64,000 nt of DNA from Spirodela intermedia (taxonomy: Eukaryota > Streptophyta > Magnoliopsida > Alismatales > Araceae): contig LR746269.1 of the NCBI GenBank assembly GCA_902729315.2, positions 545,001 through 609,000 on the forward strand, written 5' to 3'. Under the pieces are notes generated by a model. That model saw only the letters and a list, made by a program, of their open reading frames with translations, was not told the origin of the DNA and did not search any database. Positions 38,192 through 51,466 of the stretch are shown here, in pieces. The position numbers and the translations under genes were made by a program. Each line of letters starts with the position of its first letter. Position 1 is the stretch's first letter.

Positions 38192-41100
38192 ATGTAAGTT
38201 GAATCGCACCCCGCCGGAACATTTGCGTCTCTGGAGTTGGATATCTTGTTACCTTAAAATACCAAAAAATAAAATAAAAAATATCATAAAATTTTTGCCG
38301 TGTAGTGAATATCTTTGAGTGGATAGAATGAAAGACACTCAATTGCATGATTTTTCAATCCGATAAATTTAGTTGGATTGTAATTAATTAGTGGAAAATC
38401 TATGCTTGTGCAGTTCAAAAAAATATACAAAAAATATGACATGATCCATCATGCTAATAATTTGAATAAATTTTTAATATTATTTTATAATAGTATTTAA
38501 TTATAATATTGTGCAATTGGATGCCATGCTTCATGGTCATTTTTACCGAATGAAACCCATGGCACTATTATTTTATTATTTTTATGAAAAATAGGATTTT
38601 AAGCATGTTGAGCACTTTATGTTATGAAAACATCAATGTGATCTGGCAAGGTGATACCTCTAGTTCTTATTTTCTCCCCTTTTAATTCGTGAATAATCTC
38701 AAGAAATGAGTTTTTATCCTACCCTTTAAAGTAACAATAAGGTCTACATTTATTTGAATAGAGGGCATCCCATTAAGATAATGATATTTTCCTATTTGCA
38801 TTACGTAAGATATATTTTTCTACACACGTAGGATATAAATATGATTGTTAATTATAAATTATCTCTTATTTTATTATTAGTATAATAATATTTGGACTGA
38901 GAAGAATTGGAGAGAGAGCCAACATCCATCTCGTTTGCTTTTTTTATACCCATAAAATCATTCAATATCGTTGAATATATTAGTTCTTAAAAATTAGGGC
39001 ACTATAGATGAGGAAATGTTGAGTGCATCGTTTATGCCTAACACATATATTATCAGAATTAAGGAAATAAAGCTCTTGCAAGATTGTAAGGATGGTTTCT
39101 TATATAATTACCAGGCCCTATTAATTCATGAAATCATGTTTCGAATAAGAGAAGCATTGATCATTGCAAGGGATCCATTCATCAAAGAAGGTAGATCCAC
39201 TGAGGTATAGAACTTCATTGTAGGATTAGATCCCAAAGGTAGTGACTCTTTTCCTACTTATTTAAGAATATCAGAAAAAATGAAAAAAATCTAAAAACTA
39301 AAAAAATTGAAAAAGATAGGATGATTCCTCATTTCACTAAAAATTCCCCTAATAGAAATTAAACGTAATTTCTAGTTTGATTAACCTTCATTCAATTGTA
39401 AAGTGTCAAAGCTCAAAGCTCCAAATTTGAACCTCAAGATTGAACAATGAAAGCAAATATGTCTAATTCACTTTAGATTTGGATCACATATCAACTTCAA
39501 TAGGACTTACCCTAAAATATGATTCCTTATTTTTCTTGTTTCAAAGTTGTCATTTATCATTGTAATCAGCCATTTTAGTTGGGCTTGGCTTTCCATGGGG
39601 CTTGACCTAAAGTTGAAACCTTCTTAAAAGAGCAAACCACATAGAAGAGACTAAAAGTAAGAGATGTTGCTTTTTGGACATGTAAATGGCCAAATTATAA
39701 CTTGTTATTGTAAAAAATTTATCAAGTAGATACTGAATTTATTGATAATAGGTTATAGTTAACCCTCAACAAAATCCAATGTTGTTGGTCTCTAGGTAGG
39801 CTAGATTATGCACTAAGAGGAGGGTGGATTAGTTTTGTATTAAATTTCAGCATTTCTATGTGTTTCTCAATTATTTCTACCAATTTTGAATATAATGGGT
39901 TGACATAGTCATATACAGGTTGACATTGACAAGGTTTAGTTGGCGCATATCAATTTGGGACAAAAATAATTTTAGATTAATATAGATTTCTTAAGATAAC
40001 TCAAAGTTTTTGCACATGTAGAACCTTCTGATTTAGAGTGATTTGGTCTTTCCTTAGTTTATATTTACTTTCTAAGGTCCCTTAATTTCTATCATTCTAT
40101 ATTATATATTTACAATTAAACTTCATTGGATCAATAAATATTTAGAAAATATAATTCAATAAATCTTTGAATTCAGACAACATTAATTTTTAATTCAAAT
40201 CTTTGAGATTTAGTTAGTAAAAAATTGTATAGGTTGACATGAAAAATAATTAGTTTCACAAATTGTGCGATTAAGTTTTTAGTTTGATTAATTTTTTGAT
40301 TGGATCCTTTTGCAGGCCTAACAACTTGGCATTTGTTTGATCTCTAGTTTGTCAAGATGTTTTACTCTTGTTAGAGTTTTTTATCATCGATTAGATCCTT
40401 TGTTCATGTAAGATTTCAAATTTACTAGAAAAAATATTTTTTCTCTCTCTCTTGAAATCTAGATAGATCTACATAATATTTTTTTATAGGTTGGCAAGAT
40501 TTCTCTTTTTGTAGATGAGTTGACACACTATCCATATCTTCTTCTAATTTTTGATGGGTCTATTCAAACTCTTATAGGCTGACCTATTTTCTAATCCTTT
40601 ACTTTTCTTTCTAAAACTCTTCATTTTTCTCTCATTTAGTTTTCATTTTTACACATATTTTATGATATCTCTTTCTTCATATGATGTTTGAAAACATATT
40701 TCTATAACAAAACTATGAAAGCATATTAATAAAAAAATATATATCTTTATGTGATTGATTGTCAACACCAAAATGTTATAGCCAATAAATGTGACCAAAG
40801 GGATGGAAAATATGCCAAATCATCTATCTTCTTATTTAAAAGAAAAACATTCAACAAACTTGAATGGAGAGAATTAACATTGCACTTAAGCCAATATCAT
40901 GAGAAGAATAGATAAAATAACAAAGCAATATAACAACCATTAAGTGGCCATCGGGTGGTACTAATGAATAACTGTGGAATGGTTGTGATAATTCCTTGAC
41001 GTTTGATTCTTTACTATACCATGCTCGAGACAATAGAAAAATATTGTATTAAAATAGCAACCACCAACATTTCAGCATCTATTTGATAAACTCACCCTAC

Positions 41101-41586
41101 GAAATAGGAAGTTCCAATCTTGGAGGTAGAATATCAACCACTTCATGCCCATCTGATGGATCAATTATACCAAGATATTTTCAATAAGACTTTGTTGGAG
41201 AATTATATATTAACAATATTTTCGATGATATTAGTGGATGTTATTTGGATTGTTATTGTTTTATTCATCTCAATATTTCTAATAGAAGTTGTTATTCATC
41301 ATAGGTCCTACTAAAATATAGTGTTTACATTACTATGGATCAGCTAGTAAGTCTAAGCTTTCACTTTACTAGTCCATTTGCTATGCTTGATTTGAGCTAG
41401 ACCTTAAGAAGTGAGTCAACACTTCAACATTTAGTTGTTGTCCTAACAAGACATTAGTGGAACCTAATAATGAACTCCTTTGAAGAGTAGGGCGGTCAAG
41501 GGGTACATAATCATTATAAAAATTCGTGTGTTGTCTATCTTGTAAGTGAGTTGATTCATTCTCTTTAAGACACTCAGCCAACCACT

Positions 41587-41618
<32 letters not shown>

Positions 41619-43910
41619 GCTCAAAAGAAGAAGAAGATTTTCAATAGATAGATAGATAGATATTAATTCACTTTGTCTTTAAATTTAATGTGGAAATAAA
41701 ATACTTAGCAAGAAAAAGTTGCACAAATGACCCAATATTTCATAGTAGAGTAGATCCAATTTTACATTACTTTATCTTTCCAAACATCAAATTTTAGATT
41801 GATACCACTAAAAAAAATCCAAAATAAAGGTTTTAAAATCTAATTAAAAGCATGTCCCAATGTAAATCAAAACCTAGGATAGATATGGAAGATAACATTG
41901 AGTTGTAATGTAGCTAGAACCAATTCAAAAAACTCCCCCCTTTGAAGTCTACTAATTCATTTCTGCCCCTCTTATTTTTATGTTCTATGTGGTTGTACGT
42001 CACCAAGAGGGGGGGGGGTGATTTAGTAAATATCTATTTATTTATTTTCTTTTAACTTTATGCTTTTCTTAGTTCCTAGATTCTATACTATTGTAAGATT
42101 ATTTCACATACTATTAGTAATTTGGTTACAAGGTTTACACCGCTCTCTCCAATACTTGCACTTTGCGTCATTTCTTTGGGTTCCACTTTTATCTTACTAT
42201 AATACATGTTGAGTTACAAGCTTTAGTGGCCTTGCACAATTGGATTTAATAATTCAAAAGAACTCATGAATATATCAACAAAACATCTTCTAGATTCATG
42301 GATTCTAAGGGGGTTAACATGAAAGATCCAACCTTCTCTTTTAAATTATGGGCTTTTGATAAACTCAAATTTAGACTTGTATAGTCGTTGTTATACTTTG
42401 AGTTTATACAAAATATTTTTATTTATTTTTTTCCTCTATTGATTTACTTTATTATTGGAATAGGGCAAGTAAGAGGTCAATCCTCAAGGAATTAGGTTTT
42501 ATATTTTAATATGGTTTAAGCTAGAGAGGTATAAGAGATTAGAGAGATAAGACATGGAGGAAAAAGTAATTGGAAGAAGGAGAATCTTCATTCTCGTGAT
42601 TATGAGTTATTTTAACAAAATCAAGATTCTGATTTTACAATTTTGAGATGTTTTGGATGCTTATGCTTAGGGCTTAAGGGAATGGTTTGAAATAGAAAAA
42701 GATGATGAAAGGTGAGAAGCTTAAGGAGATCTTGATTTTCCTATGTAAATCAAGATATCTAATATCTCAAGAGAAACACTCAAGTTGAGGTTTGATCTTC
42801 TGAGGAGTGAGAAAAGAAGATGGAGATAACTAATTATGATCAATTTACACTTAACTCCTTAATTGATTGAAACATAGGGAGTGAATTTTCTGCCCTTGTG
42901 TAAGTTGCACTTGGGGTAGTCACATCTTCTAAAATACTCAACAATTAAGATCACCTATTAAATAATTCTATTACATGTGGAGTTAAATAATAATAATAAT
43001 AATATATGTGGTCATTATCGAAATATGTTAGATTTACCAAAGACTTCACTTAAAAGTTAAAGTTTTTTGAAGGTGTTTAATTAAAAAATTAGGTAAGATA
43101 AGAACATGCATCGGTCAATATAAATTGACTTGAACAACTTGCACAATCTTTAGTGATGTTGAAAAATGAAAAAAACAAATTTTAATGATTTGCATGGGAC
43201 TCATATTAGTTTGTTGGACCTGGCAAGGTTTGGAGAAAATTACAACATATGTGATAATATGCTTGCTTCTCATAATTTGAGACATTATGATGTATATTAC
43301 CTACTCTAAAAATTTTATTAAGATGGTTTTCTTGAAAAAAAAAATCCCTTTTTTCTGTGATAAATCTCATGAACTTTTTAAAATGTCGACAATTGAGAAT
43401 GTTACTAGTAAGGACTTTGGGTTTAATTCCTATGATGATTGATGAACCTCAAAGCCTACTATATTTCATTACTTTGTTCCCTAATTGTGTTTAGATACTC
43501 ACAATAGTCAACGCTTAGGTTGTACATGCCAACTATCAGGATTTTGATCTATAGATCAATCTAGTTGGTGTTGACCTTTCAGATATAGGCGTTGACCTAA
43601 TAGATTTTACTTCCCTTATCTGTAATTATCGATCCTCTCAAGTTAGATGTCAACTTTACTTTTTTGATCGTTGACATACAACTAATAAAATTTTACAATC
43701 TCATTAATTTGATGATTTCTTATAAACAAGTTTTATGAGTCATCAAATTAGTTTGGAGATCCCTTTTGAGCTCAACACTAAACGACGATCGTCGCATGAA
43801 TCGGGGGAACTAAAAGATGACAAATAAAATAATTATCATTCCATTTCGCATCTAAATTATTTTATGGTAAAAAAAATATATGAGAAGATTGGGGGACTTA
43901 GAACCCTCCA
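38192..43910. other. AT-rich gene-free stretch
   Basis: About 5.7 kb of AT-rich DNA with no ORF over about 66 codons and no recognisable exon, RNA gene or intact transposon. Simple repeats include (ATC)n at 41585-41617, (GATA)n at about 41645-41662, a G-run near 42010-42018 and (AAT)n near 42988-43003. It resembles the 26.7-29.8 kb stretch in composition. Confidence 0.55.
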
Positions 43911-44668
43911 TTGACTTCGTCGTACTATGAATCTCTCCTGAACACAGGGTCTCGTTTGGTTGGTTGCTCCGGTGGAGTCTCCCGTCTTGAGATCTCCGGT
44001 CTCCGCCCCCTTCGTTCTTCCGAGCCGCGGGGAGGCGAGTGGGGTGAAATCGGGTCCTTATATCGGCCGCGCTGTCCTCCGGCGGACGCTGGTCTACGGC
44101 TCAGCTGCAATTCGCAACCCATCCGTCGCTATTTCCGGTGATCTCGCCCCACGCCTCCTCGGACAAGCAGCGGCTGATCGGCGAGGTATTCATTCCACTT
44201 TGGATACAAAAATAATACCGTGAATTCCTTACGCATAATCAGTCGTCGATTTGAACTGCTTCCGCGAACTCGAAACGTTTCCTTTATTCTACTTAGAATA
44301 AAAAATGCCCAGAGAAACTGAATATCCGGAAACTGGTAGAATGCCTAGAACATTCCGCTCTCTCTCTATGTCTCTCTTGATCGATCGATCGATCGATCGA
44401 TATAATATAATTTAAATTTGAACTTTTAGAAGATATATTATGGAGAACATCAGGAAATCTTCTGAAAGTCTCCGAAAGACATAAAAATCTCAATTCATCA
44501 TGCTCAGAACGCATGACTGTGAACTGAGCGTGCCATGACTGAATTTTTGTTTACATTATAGATTCGGCATTACTACAGCACTGGAATCACTGATTAATGA
44601 ATTTTATTATTTATGAGATTTTATTAGTGGTATTTAACCTGATCTTTCTCAAGATTTTTAATAGAAAG
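43911..44668. other. GC-rich island and leader upstream of the NLR gene
   Basis: 43940-44190 is an abrupt GC-rich island in AT-rich DNA. It ends in GGCGAG|GTATTC, a good donor. It may be a non-coding first exon of the NLR transcript or a leftover of another gene; its translations match nothing I recognise. A short (GATC)n run lies at about 44380-44401. 44200-44668 is AT-rich leader. Confidence 0.4.
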
Positions 44669-47572
44669 ATGCTGACGGTAGATGTGGGTCCACCTGTGAT
44701 GGCGTTCCTGAAGTTCTTCTGGGACATAATATCCCAGGAGGCTGGATTTCTCCACAATTTTGAAAAGATTTTAGAGACTTTAGAGAGGAAGAGGGATGAA
44801 CTGGTCATCCGGGCAAACAGTGTGATTAGAGAGGTCCATAGAGCTGAATTGGAAGGCAAGATCCCCACCTATGAAACAGTGGAATGGATGAGACAGGTGG
44901 ATGAAGTTAAGAAAGAAGTGAGCGATGCAGAGAAACAGATCATGGCAATAGAGAAGCTCGCCAAAGCATGCTTCCCAGGCTGCAGGGCACGTCGCAGACT
45001 TGGCAGAAGAGCTCTAAGGCTCATGCAGCAGGTGGCGGAACTCATCCAGAGAAGCCCTTTTGCTGGTGGGCTGACTGTTGATCAACTGCCAGTCATTGGG
45101 CATATCTTACCAGCGATGACATTAGTGGGTGAAACCACAGCAAAGACGACATTAGAGAACCTCTGTAAGCTGATCACAGACAGGAACGTTGGCAAGATTG
45201 GCGTTCATGGAATGGGAGGAGTCGGAAAGACGGCCATCGCCAAGCACATCAACAACCGCCTGGTCGAGTCTGAGCTCTTCGGCAGCATCATATGGGTCTC
45301 TGTGTCGAAGCCTTTCAGCTTGGCTAGCTTGCAGGCTGATATTGCCCGAGCCATTGGGTTGGACCTGTCCCAGGAGCCCAGCGAGGTCAGAAGGTCCACC
45401 AAGCTCTTTGAACATTTGAACAGGAGGAAGAAGTTCGTGCTCATCCTGGATGACATGTGGGGGGCTTTCTCTCTGGATCTGATCGGGATTCCTCAGCCGA
45501 ATGCCGAGAACGGCTGCAAGATTCTGCTGACCACCCGCTCGGTGCAGGTCTGTCGGGAGATGGAGACGAGCAACAATATCAAGGTCGATCTGCTCTCAGA
45601 GGATGAGGCATGGGAGCTGTTCAAGGAAAAAATTGGTGGAGATGCAGCGCTCTCCCCGGATATACAGCCCACTGCCAAGCTGGTTGCCAAGAAATGCGGG
45701 CGCCTTCCTCTGGCGATCATCACCGTCGGAAGAGCTCTCAGGCAGGTGGATGATGTGAGAATTTGGAGGCACACTCTGGCCGAGCTGGGGTACTCCAACA
45801 GTGAGGTAAGATCCATGAAGAAGGAGGTCTTCACGCCTCTTAGATTCAGCTACGACCATCTCAAAGACAAACTTACCCAAGATTGCTTCTTGTGTTGCGC
45901 GTTGTTTCCCGAGGATCACAAGATCCCCACTGATCATCTGATCGAGTACTGGATGGGGGAGGGACTAATCGGTGAAAATGGGGACCGGCAGGCTGAGATT
46001 GACGAGGGGTACGCCTTGTTGAACGAGCTGAAGGACGCTTACATGCTGGAGGGCATGACCGGCGCTCTGGGTCAAGAATGTGTCTGGATGCACGACTTGA
46101 TCCGAGATATGGCAATTCATATAATGAGGGAGCGTGGCTCCTTCATGCCCAGAGCAGGGGTCAGACTGAAACATTCGCCCAAGGAGGAGTGGCTCGAGGA
46201 GTATGAGAGGGTCTCGTTGATGGAGAACAAGATCGAGGTTTTATCATCCAGACCCGATTGCCCAAAGCTCGCCATGCTCCTGCTCCGAGGGAACCCACTC
46301 TCTCAGATCGAAGAATGTTCTTTCTTTGCCAGAATGCGCAGTCTCAGAGTTCTCGACCTCTCCCACACTCTGATCGACTCCTTGCCGGAGTCGATCACTG
46401 AGCTGGTGAACCTCCGCACTCTGTTTCTGGGCTCCTGCAGGAGGCTGAAGAACGTGCCCTCGCTGGAGACGCTGCAGGAGCTGAGGGTGCTGGACATTTC
46501 TCACACGCCCATCGAGAATCTGCCCCCAGGAGCCGAAGGCCTGGTCAAACTGAGGCGCCTAGACCTGTCGCACACAAAGAATCTGAAGATGTTCCCTAGA
46601 GGGCTGCTGGCCAAGCTCCCCCTTCTTGAAGACCTGTCTACGTACAGGAGCTCGTGGCTCTGGCTGTCTGCGGCGGAGGAGATGGAAGGAGGAGCTGGAA
46701 TAGAAGAGATCATCGGCTCGGAGAAGCTGTCTAATCTCTGTCTATCTTTCTGGAACTTGGGTACGTTCGCAAGATACATAATCTCTGGTCACTGGAGGAA
46801 GCTCAGGAGATTCAACCTTATGGTGGGATGGAAGTCGGCTTTCTTGTACTCGAAATCCCCGTACTCCGTTGAGATCGTCAGTGAGGGACTTTTGAGCCAG
46901 GGGAGCTCCCTTCTGCTACCCTGCAACACCCTGCGACTTCACATTGAGAACTGCCATGACGTGCTCTGTTTGTCCGAGATATCTAGCCTGTCAGAATTGT
47001 CTGCGCTGAGGGACTGCTCTGTATACACCTGTTGGGGGATCGAATGCCTGGTGACGGCGAAGGGGAACCCCCTCTCGAGCATCGAGACGCTGAATCTCTG
47101 GGATCTGCCGAATTTGAGCTCGTTATGCCAGCAGAATGTCCAAACCAGCACCTTCGCTGGGCTCAGGATCTTGGAAATCGGCTCTTGCGATAATATGAAG
47201 AGAGTCTTCCCACTTCCTTTGTTGCGGCATCTTCAAAACCTCGAGCAGCTTCGAGTGGTGAGCAGCGCTTCCGTGGAGAAGATCATTGCAGGCGAGGAGG
47301 AAGCGGAGGTTGTGGCCCTCCCGAGCTTGAGGAAGCTCGACCTGATGTATCTCGCCGAACTGACGAGCATTTACAGTGGGGAACTCGTATGTGATTCGTT
47401 GATCGCCATCACTGTGGAGAAATGCCCCAAGCTGAAGAGACTACCGATCTCCATCGACCATGTTCCTCCCATGCTCGAGGTGATCAAGGGGGACAGGGAG
47501 CTGCTTGATTCCCTGTGGCAAGATGACAGCCGTAACAGAGCTTTCTTCCAGAAGTACTGCAGAGAGTGCTGA
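44669..47572 (+). CDS. CC-NBS-LRR immune receptor (RPS2/RPS5-like CNL)
   Basis: A single uninterrupted ORF of 967 residues from ATG 44669. The frame stays open to ATG 44597, but the residues after 44669 (DVGPPVMAFLKFFWDI) fit the usual CNL N-terminus better. A coiled coil covers about residues 15-130. The NB-ARC domain has a P-loop GMGGVGKT at 181-188, kinase-2 LILDDMW with Asp261-Asp262, GRLPLA at 344-349 in the GLPL position, CFLCCALFPED, and WMHD with Met474. About a dozen leucine-rich repeats run from residue 540 to 950, with irregular terminal repeats. Family members detect pathogen effectors in the cytosol and trigger defence and cell death. All nucleotide-binding motifs look intact, so the gene appears functional. 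What it detects is unknown. No intron is evident. Confidence 0.95.
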   Translation: MLTVDVGPPVMAFLKFFWDIISQEAGFLHNFEKILETLERKRDELVIRANSVIREVHRAELEGKIPTYETVEWMRQVDEVKKEVSDAEKQIMAIEKLAKACFPGCRARRRLGRRALRLMQQVAELIQRSPFAGGLTVDQLPVIGHILPAMTLVGETTAKTTLENLCKLITDRNVGKIGVHGMGGVGKTAIAKHINNRLVESELFGSIIWVSVSKPFSLASLQADIARAIGLDLSQEPSEVRRSTKLFEHLNRRKKFVLILDDMWGAFSLDLIGIPQPNAENGCKILLTTRSVQVCREMETSNNIKVDLLSEDEAWELFKEKIGGDAALSPDIQPTAKLVAKKCGRLPLAIITVGRALRQVDDVRIWRHTLAELGYSNSEVRSMKKEVFTPLRFSYDHLKDKLTQDCFLCCALFPEDHKIPTDHLIEYWMGEGLIGENGDRQAEIDEGYALLNELKDAYMLEGMTGALGQECVWMHDLIRDMAIHIMRERGSFMPRAGVRLKHSPKEEWLEEYERVSLMENKIEVLSSRPDCPKLAMLLLRGNPLSQIEECSFFARMRSLRVLDLSHTLIDSLPESITELVNLRTLFLGSCRRLKNVPSLETLQELRVLDISHTPIENLPPGAEGLVKLRRLDLSHTKNLKMFPRGLLAKLPLLEDLSTYRSSWLWLSAAEEMEGGAGIEEIIGSEKLSNLCLSFWNLGTFARYIISGHWRKLRRFNLMVGWKSAFLYSKSPYSVEIVSEGLLSQGSSLLLPCNTLRLHIENCHDVLCLSEISSLSELSALRDCSVYTCWGIECLVTAKGNPLSSIETLNLWDLPNLSSLCQQNVQTSTFAGLRILEIGSCDNMKRVFPLPLLRHLQNLEQLRVVSSASVEKIIAGEEEAEVVALPSLRKLDLMYLAELTSIYSGELVCDSLIAITVEKCPKLKRLPISIDHVPPMLEVIKGDRELLDSLWQDDSRNRAFFQKYCREC

Positions 47573-47822
47573 GGAAGCGGCGGCCCGTCTTCTGATCAAC
47601 GTCAGCGACTCGGAGCTGATGACTCCCCCAGTCGCTGCCGTATGGACATGAACCGTTGACTCAGGATGTTACGCAGAGGGATAAAATGCTCACTTGGTTG
47701 ACCCAGTCGTCGCACCCAATAGCATTGGTATCGTGGCGAGCGAAGAAAAGGACACCTCATCCCTAACTTCCCCCAGAAATTCTACGCCTCTGGGGATTCT
47801 CGCATCATTGCCCGGAGGGGCG

Positions 47823-50800
47823 ATGGCTTCCGGTAGGGAGGAAAGGGGACCTTCGGTCGCGGTCGCGGTGGCGGGAAGGCGGAGCCGGCCGACGGTCGTC
47901 TGGGCGGCGGAGAACCTGATTCCCCGAGCCAGCCGTACGCTCCTCCTCCACGTCGTTCCCTCTCCCTCCGTAATCCCCGATCAACGTGCGTAAGCGGCCT
48001 CTCCTGATCCTTTCTTCCCCACTTCTTTCCTCTGTTCCCCTGCTCCCTGAGAATTGCTGGGTTTGGTTGAAGGGGGGGAGCAGGGCGGCAGCCAGGGTGG
48101 CGAGGTCTACGAGCGGGACAGGAGGGCGCAAGCCCTCAAGGAAATCCTCCCATTTAAGAAGCTCTGCGGGGCGGGGAATCAGGTTCTTCCTCGGTCTTCT
48201 TCTCTCTGGCTATACCCTTTCCCAATTCCGTCCTCAGAAATCAGAATCTGTTCTCTTTACGATCATCGCTGTGGTAGGTGGAGATTTTGTTGCTCGACGG
48301 TGAGAACCCTGCGGCTTCGCTCCTGGGATACGTTACAGCAGCAGGCATCGATAATCTAGTTCTGGGTGGTCCTTCCTCGACCTGGTTTAAGAGGTGACCT
48401 TCCTCCTGAGATCAAGTCTTCCTGAGCAAAAATATTAGTTTCAGATTACTTGCCCTACCTAGTGATACTTTTTGCTTAAGATATTAGTTTCATATTTATT
48501 TTTTCTGTTAAAATGAATTTCTTCCTCAGATGTTCTTAGTTCTCTAGAATCTTTATCTCTCGATCTTTATCTTAAAATTCTCAGGATTCTGAGGAAGCCA
48601 GGTATGGCAACAAGTTGCCTCCGGTCTGCTCAGAGCTCCTGCAACATCTTCGTCGTCTCAGAGCATACGATCACCGTGAAAATTGTCAATAACTCAGTCA
48701 CGAACGGTAATCTACATACATTTTTCATATTATTCACCATTTCCAGTATTATGGAGTATGATCTCCGCCGGGCCTCTGAGGCTGTAGATAGTTTTGGAAA
48801 TATTTTATCTTTTTTTTCTGTGATTCGACGGCTAATGCCGCTTTTGGTGCCCCAGCTTCTGGGATTGGAGGTCGTCAAGCTCTGTACCCTTCTTCATGGC
48901 GTCACAGGCGAAAGCAGCCGAAATGGCATCACTTTCTCAGTTGTCTCCACTGGTCTCAAGCTATTGACCGGCGTGGCTCGTCGGGCTCCTTCAAGGAGAA
49001 GCAGCCGATGCTTGTAAGGTCACCTAGTCAGCAAAGTCAACGCAGTCAGGTACGCGAACGACTTCTCTTGCCCAGATGGGCGATCTCTTCCAGTGATGAT
49101 GCAGCTTTCTTCTAGTCACTGAAACACGGTGGATGAAAAAACTTTTTCAGAACGAAGATCTGAGAGAGGCGGAGAATGCGAGGATAGAGCTGCAGAGTAC
49201 ACTCGCCACATATGATGAAGCCCGTGAAGATCTAGCCCAGTGTGGGCCTAAGGTAGCAGTAATCGAACTCCCATTCCTTCCATGGTTACTTCAGCATGGC
49301 TGTTGATCCTAAACCACACGGGTTGGGTAGAATGGAGACCTGGAAAAGATGGAAAGTTTGAGGCAGAAGCTTGAAGCCACTCTCGCCATGTATGATGAGG
49401 CCTGTAAGAAGCTGATCCACAGAAAACTGAAGGTACAAATGGATTTTGTGTGAATTTAGCCGGACCCAGATGATCATAGACGATGATGGATGGGAATGGT
49501 CTGAGCCAGATCTCTGTGTTGATGTTGCCGGCAGGTCCAGAGACTTTCTGCGGAGTGGTCTGAGGAAGCCAGGAGAGTGAGGGATGCTCTGCTGAGGGAG
49601 GAGGTGATGAAGCGGATCGTGGCTGAGGAGACGATAAAGCATTTGGAAGCCATCAATGAAGTCAACGAAGCGAGGGAGATCTTGGAGAAAGAGGCGGCGG
49701 GTCGACTCAAGGCGGAGGATCACGCCAAGGAGCAGTCTTCCCAGAAGAGGATGGTGATGGAGGCCGTTCTGTCGATCGACAACAGGTACAGAAGGTATTC
49801 CAGGGAGGAGATAGCCGCCGCCACCGACGACTTCTCCCCGGAGAAGCAGATCGGCGAGGGAGGCTACGGGAGCGTCTATAAGGCCTTCCTGGACCACACC
49901 CCCGTCGCCGTGAAGGTCCTCCGCGAGGGCGCAGCAGAAAAGATGGAGGAATTCATGAGAGAGGTATTCGTCTTCCCGTAATCAACCCACCGAAGATCGC
50001 TCATCTTTCTCATCTCTACTGGCAAATCTGTTCCAGGTGGAGGTTTTATGCGGGCTGCACCACCCGAACATCGTCCTGCTCCTGGGGGCCTGCCCGGAGA
50101 TAGGCTGCATCGTGTACGAGTACATGGAGAACGGGAGCCTCCAGGACCAGCTCTCCCGCCGCGGCGGCGCGCCGCCGCTCCCCTGGTGCACCCGTTTCCG
50201 CGTCCTATTCGAGGTGGCCCGGGCCCTCGCCTACCTGCACGGCTCCAGCCCCGAGCCGGTGATCCACCGAGACCTCAAGCCGGGCAACATCCTGCTGGAC
50301 CGCAACTTCGTCGGCAAGATCGGCGACGTGGGCCTGGCCAAATTCATGCCGCGGGTGGTGCCGGACGGCGAGACGGAGTTCAGAGAGACCGTCATCGCCG
50401 GCACGCTCCACTACATGGACCCCGAGTACCAGCGCACGGGGACGCTGCGGCCCAAGTCGGACCTCTACGCCTTCGGGATAATCGCCCTGCAGCTGCTCAC
50501 CGGCAGACCGCCGGCGGGGCTGGCGGTGATGGTGGAGAACGCCGTCGGAGGAGGCTCCCTCGCCGCCGTGCTCGACCCGTCGGTGCCCGATTGGCCCTTC
50601 CCGGAGGCGGAGAAGCTGGCGGAGATCGCTCTGAGATGTACCCAGCTCCGGTGCAGGGACCGGCCGGAGTTGGAAGCCGACGTCTTGCCGGTGCTCGAGC
50701 GGCTCTCGGCAGCGGCCGACGGCTGCCCCAGCGGTCGCGGCCCTGCCCACTTCCTCTGCCCGATTCTTAAGGTATCAGAAACCCTAATTCCTTCTTTCCT

Positions 50801-51029
50801 TCTTCTCTGTCCCCGATTGATCCTGGTCTCTACCACTTTTCTTCTTCTCCAGATGCCAATGGAGGACCCATACATCGCCGCCGACGGGTTCACGTACGAG
50901 TACAGGGCGATCAGGGCCTGGTTGGCGGAGAATCAGACGTCCCCTGTAACCCAGATGCAGCTGCCAGACGCCACCATAATTCCCAACCACTCCCTCCGCC
51001 TGGCCATAGAAGAATGGAGGTCACTGTAG
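47823..51029 (+). CDS. USP-kinase-U-box protein (plant U-box E3/receptor-like cytoplasmic kinase)
   Basis: Ten exons: 47823-47985, 48073-48182, 48278-48393, 48585-48706, 48856-49049, 49151-49252, 49331-49432, 49535-49963, 50037-50771 and 50853-51029. Total 2250 nt, 749 residues. Exons 1-4 form a universal-stress-protein-like domain ([51 protein letters not shown]). Exons 6-8 form a coiled coil. The kinase spans about residues 404-690, with [35 protein letters not shown] (DVG in place of DFG, usual in this family) and [10 protein letters not shown]. The U-box starts at [20 protein letters not shown] and runs to the stop. Such proteins attach ubiquitin and may phosphorylate partners in stress or defence signalling. 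Exons 1-2 use a GTGCGT donor chosen by phase. Confidence 0.9.
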
Positions 51030-51466
51030 CAGGCTTGAATATGGGAAGGAAGTCTTTTTTTATGCTGTTCTCGGTGTGATCGTCATTGGTCAACGGACGT
51101 TGGGTCGCTACCCAAATGTGGGCATCAATTAATTGTGATTAATAATTTACTCCAACTATTTTTAAGTACGTTTATAGAACTATAATAATTTTAAAGTGAT
51201 ATATTTAATAATTACGGGAGGATTCGAAATTCTGCCAGAGCCCTGTGGTCCCTACACGTCGCACAGTGGAACCGTTAGCAATGTGGGGACCAAACACGTG
51301 TCAAGGGAAGAGAGATCAGGCGGTTGGACATCACGTCTTGTGTGTGTTTCCCGCCGAAGCCAAGCTGGTGCTACATTTCAAGAGATGAGGCGGACGAGGA
51401 AGCCTGGACGACAGGGACGTCCGGTCTTCTTCCTCTCACTAGGGTTTTCTCTGCATCAGCTCCGCC
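51030..51466. other. Spacer between the U-box kinase and Dicer-like genes
   Basis: 437 bases that must hold the 3' end of the kinase gene and the promoter of the Dicer gene. One ACACGTGTC ABRE-like site lies near 51293. No coding exon seen. Confidence 0.6.

Noticed and set aside
50048-50770. 240-codon ORF in a second plus frame over the kinase exon, and a 181-codon minus ORF
   Set aside because: Shadows of the GC-rich kinase exon, which has clear HRDLKPGN and other motifs in the true frame.
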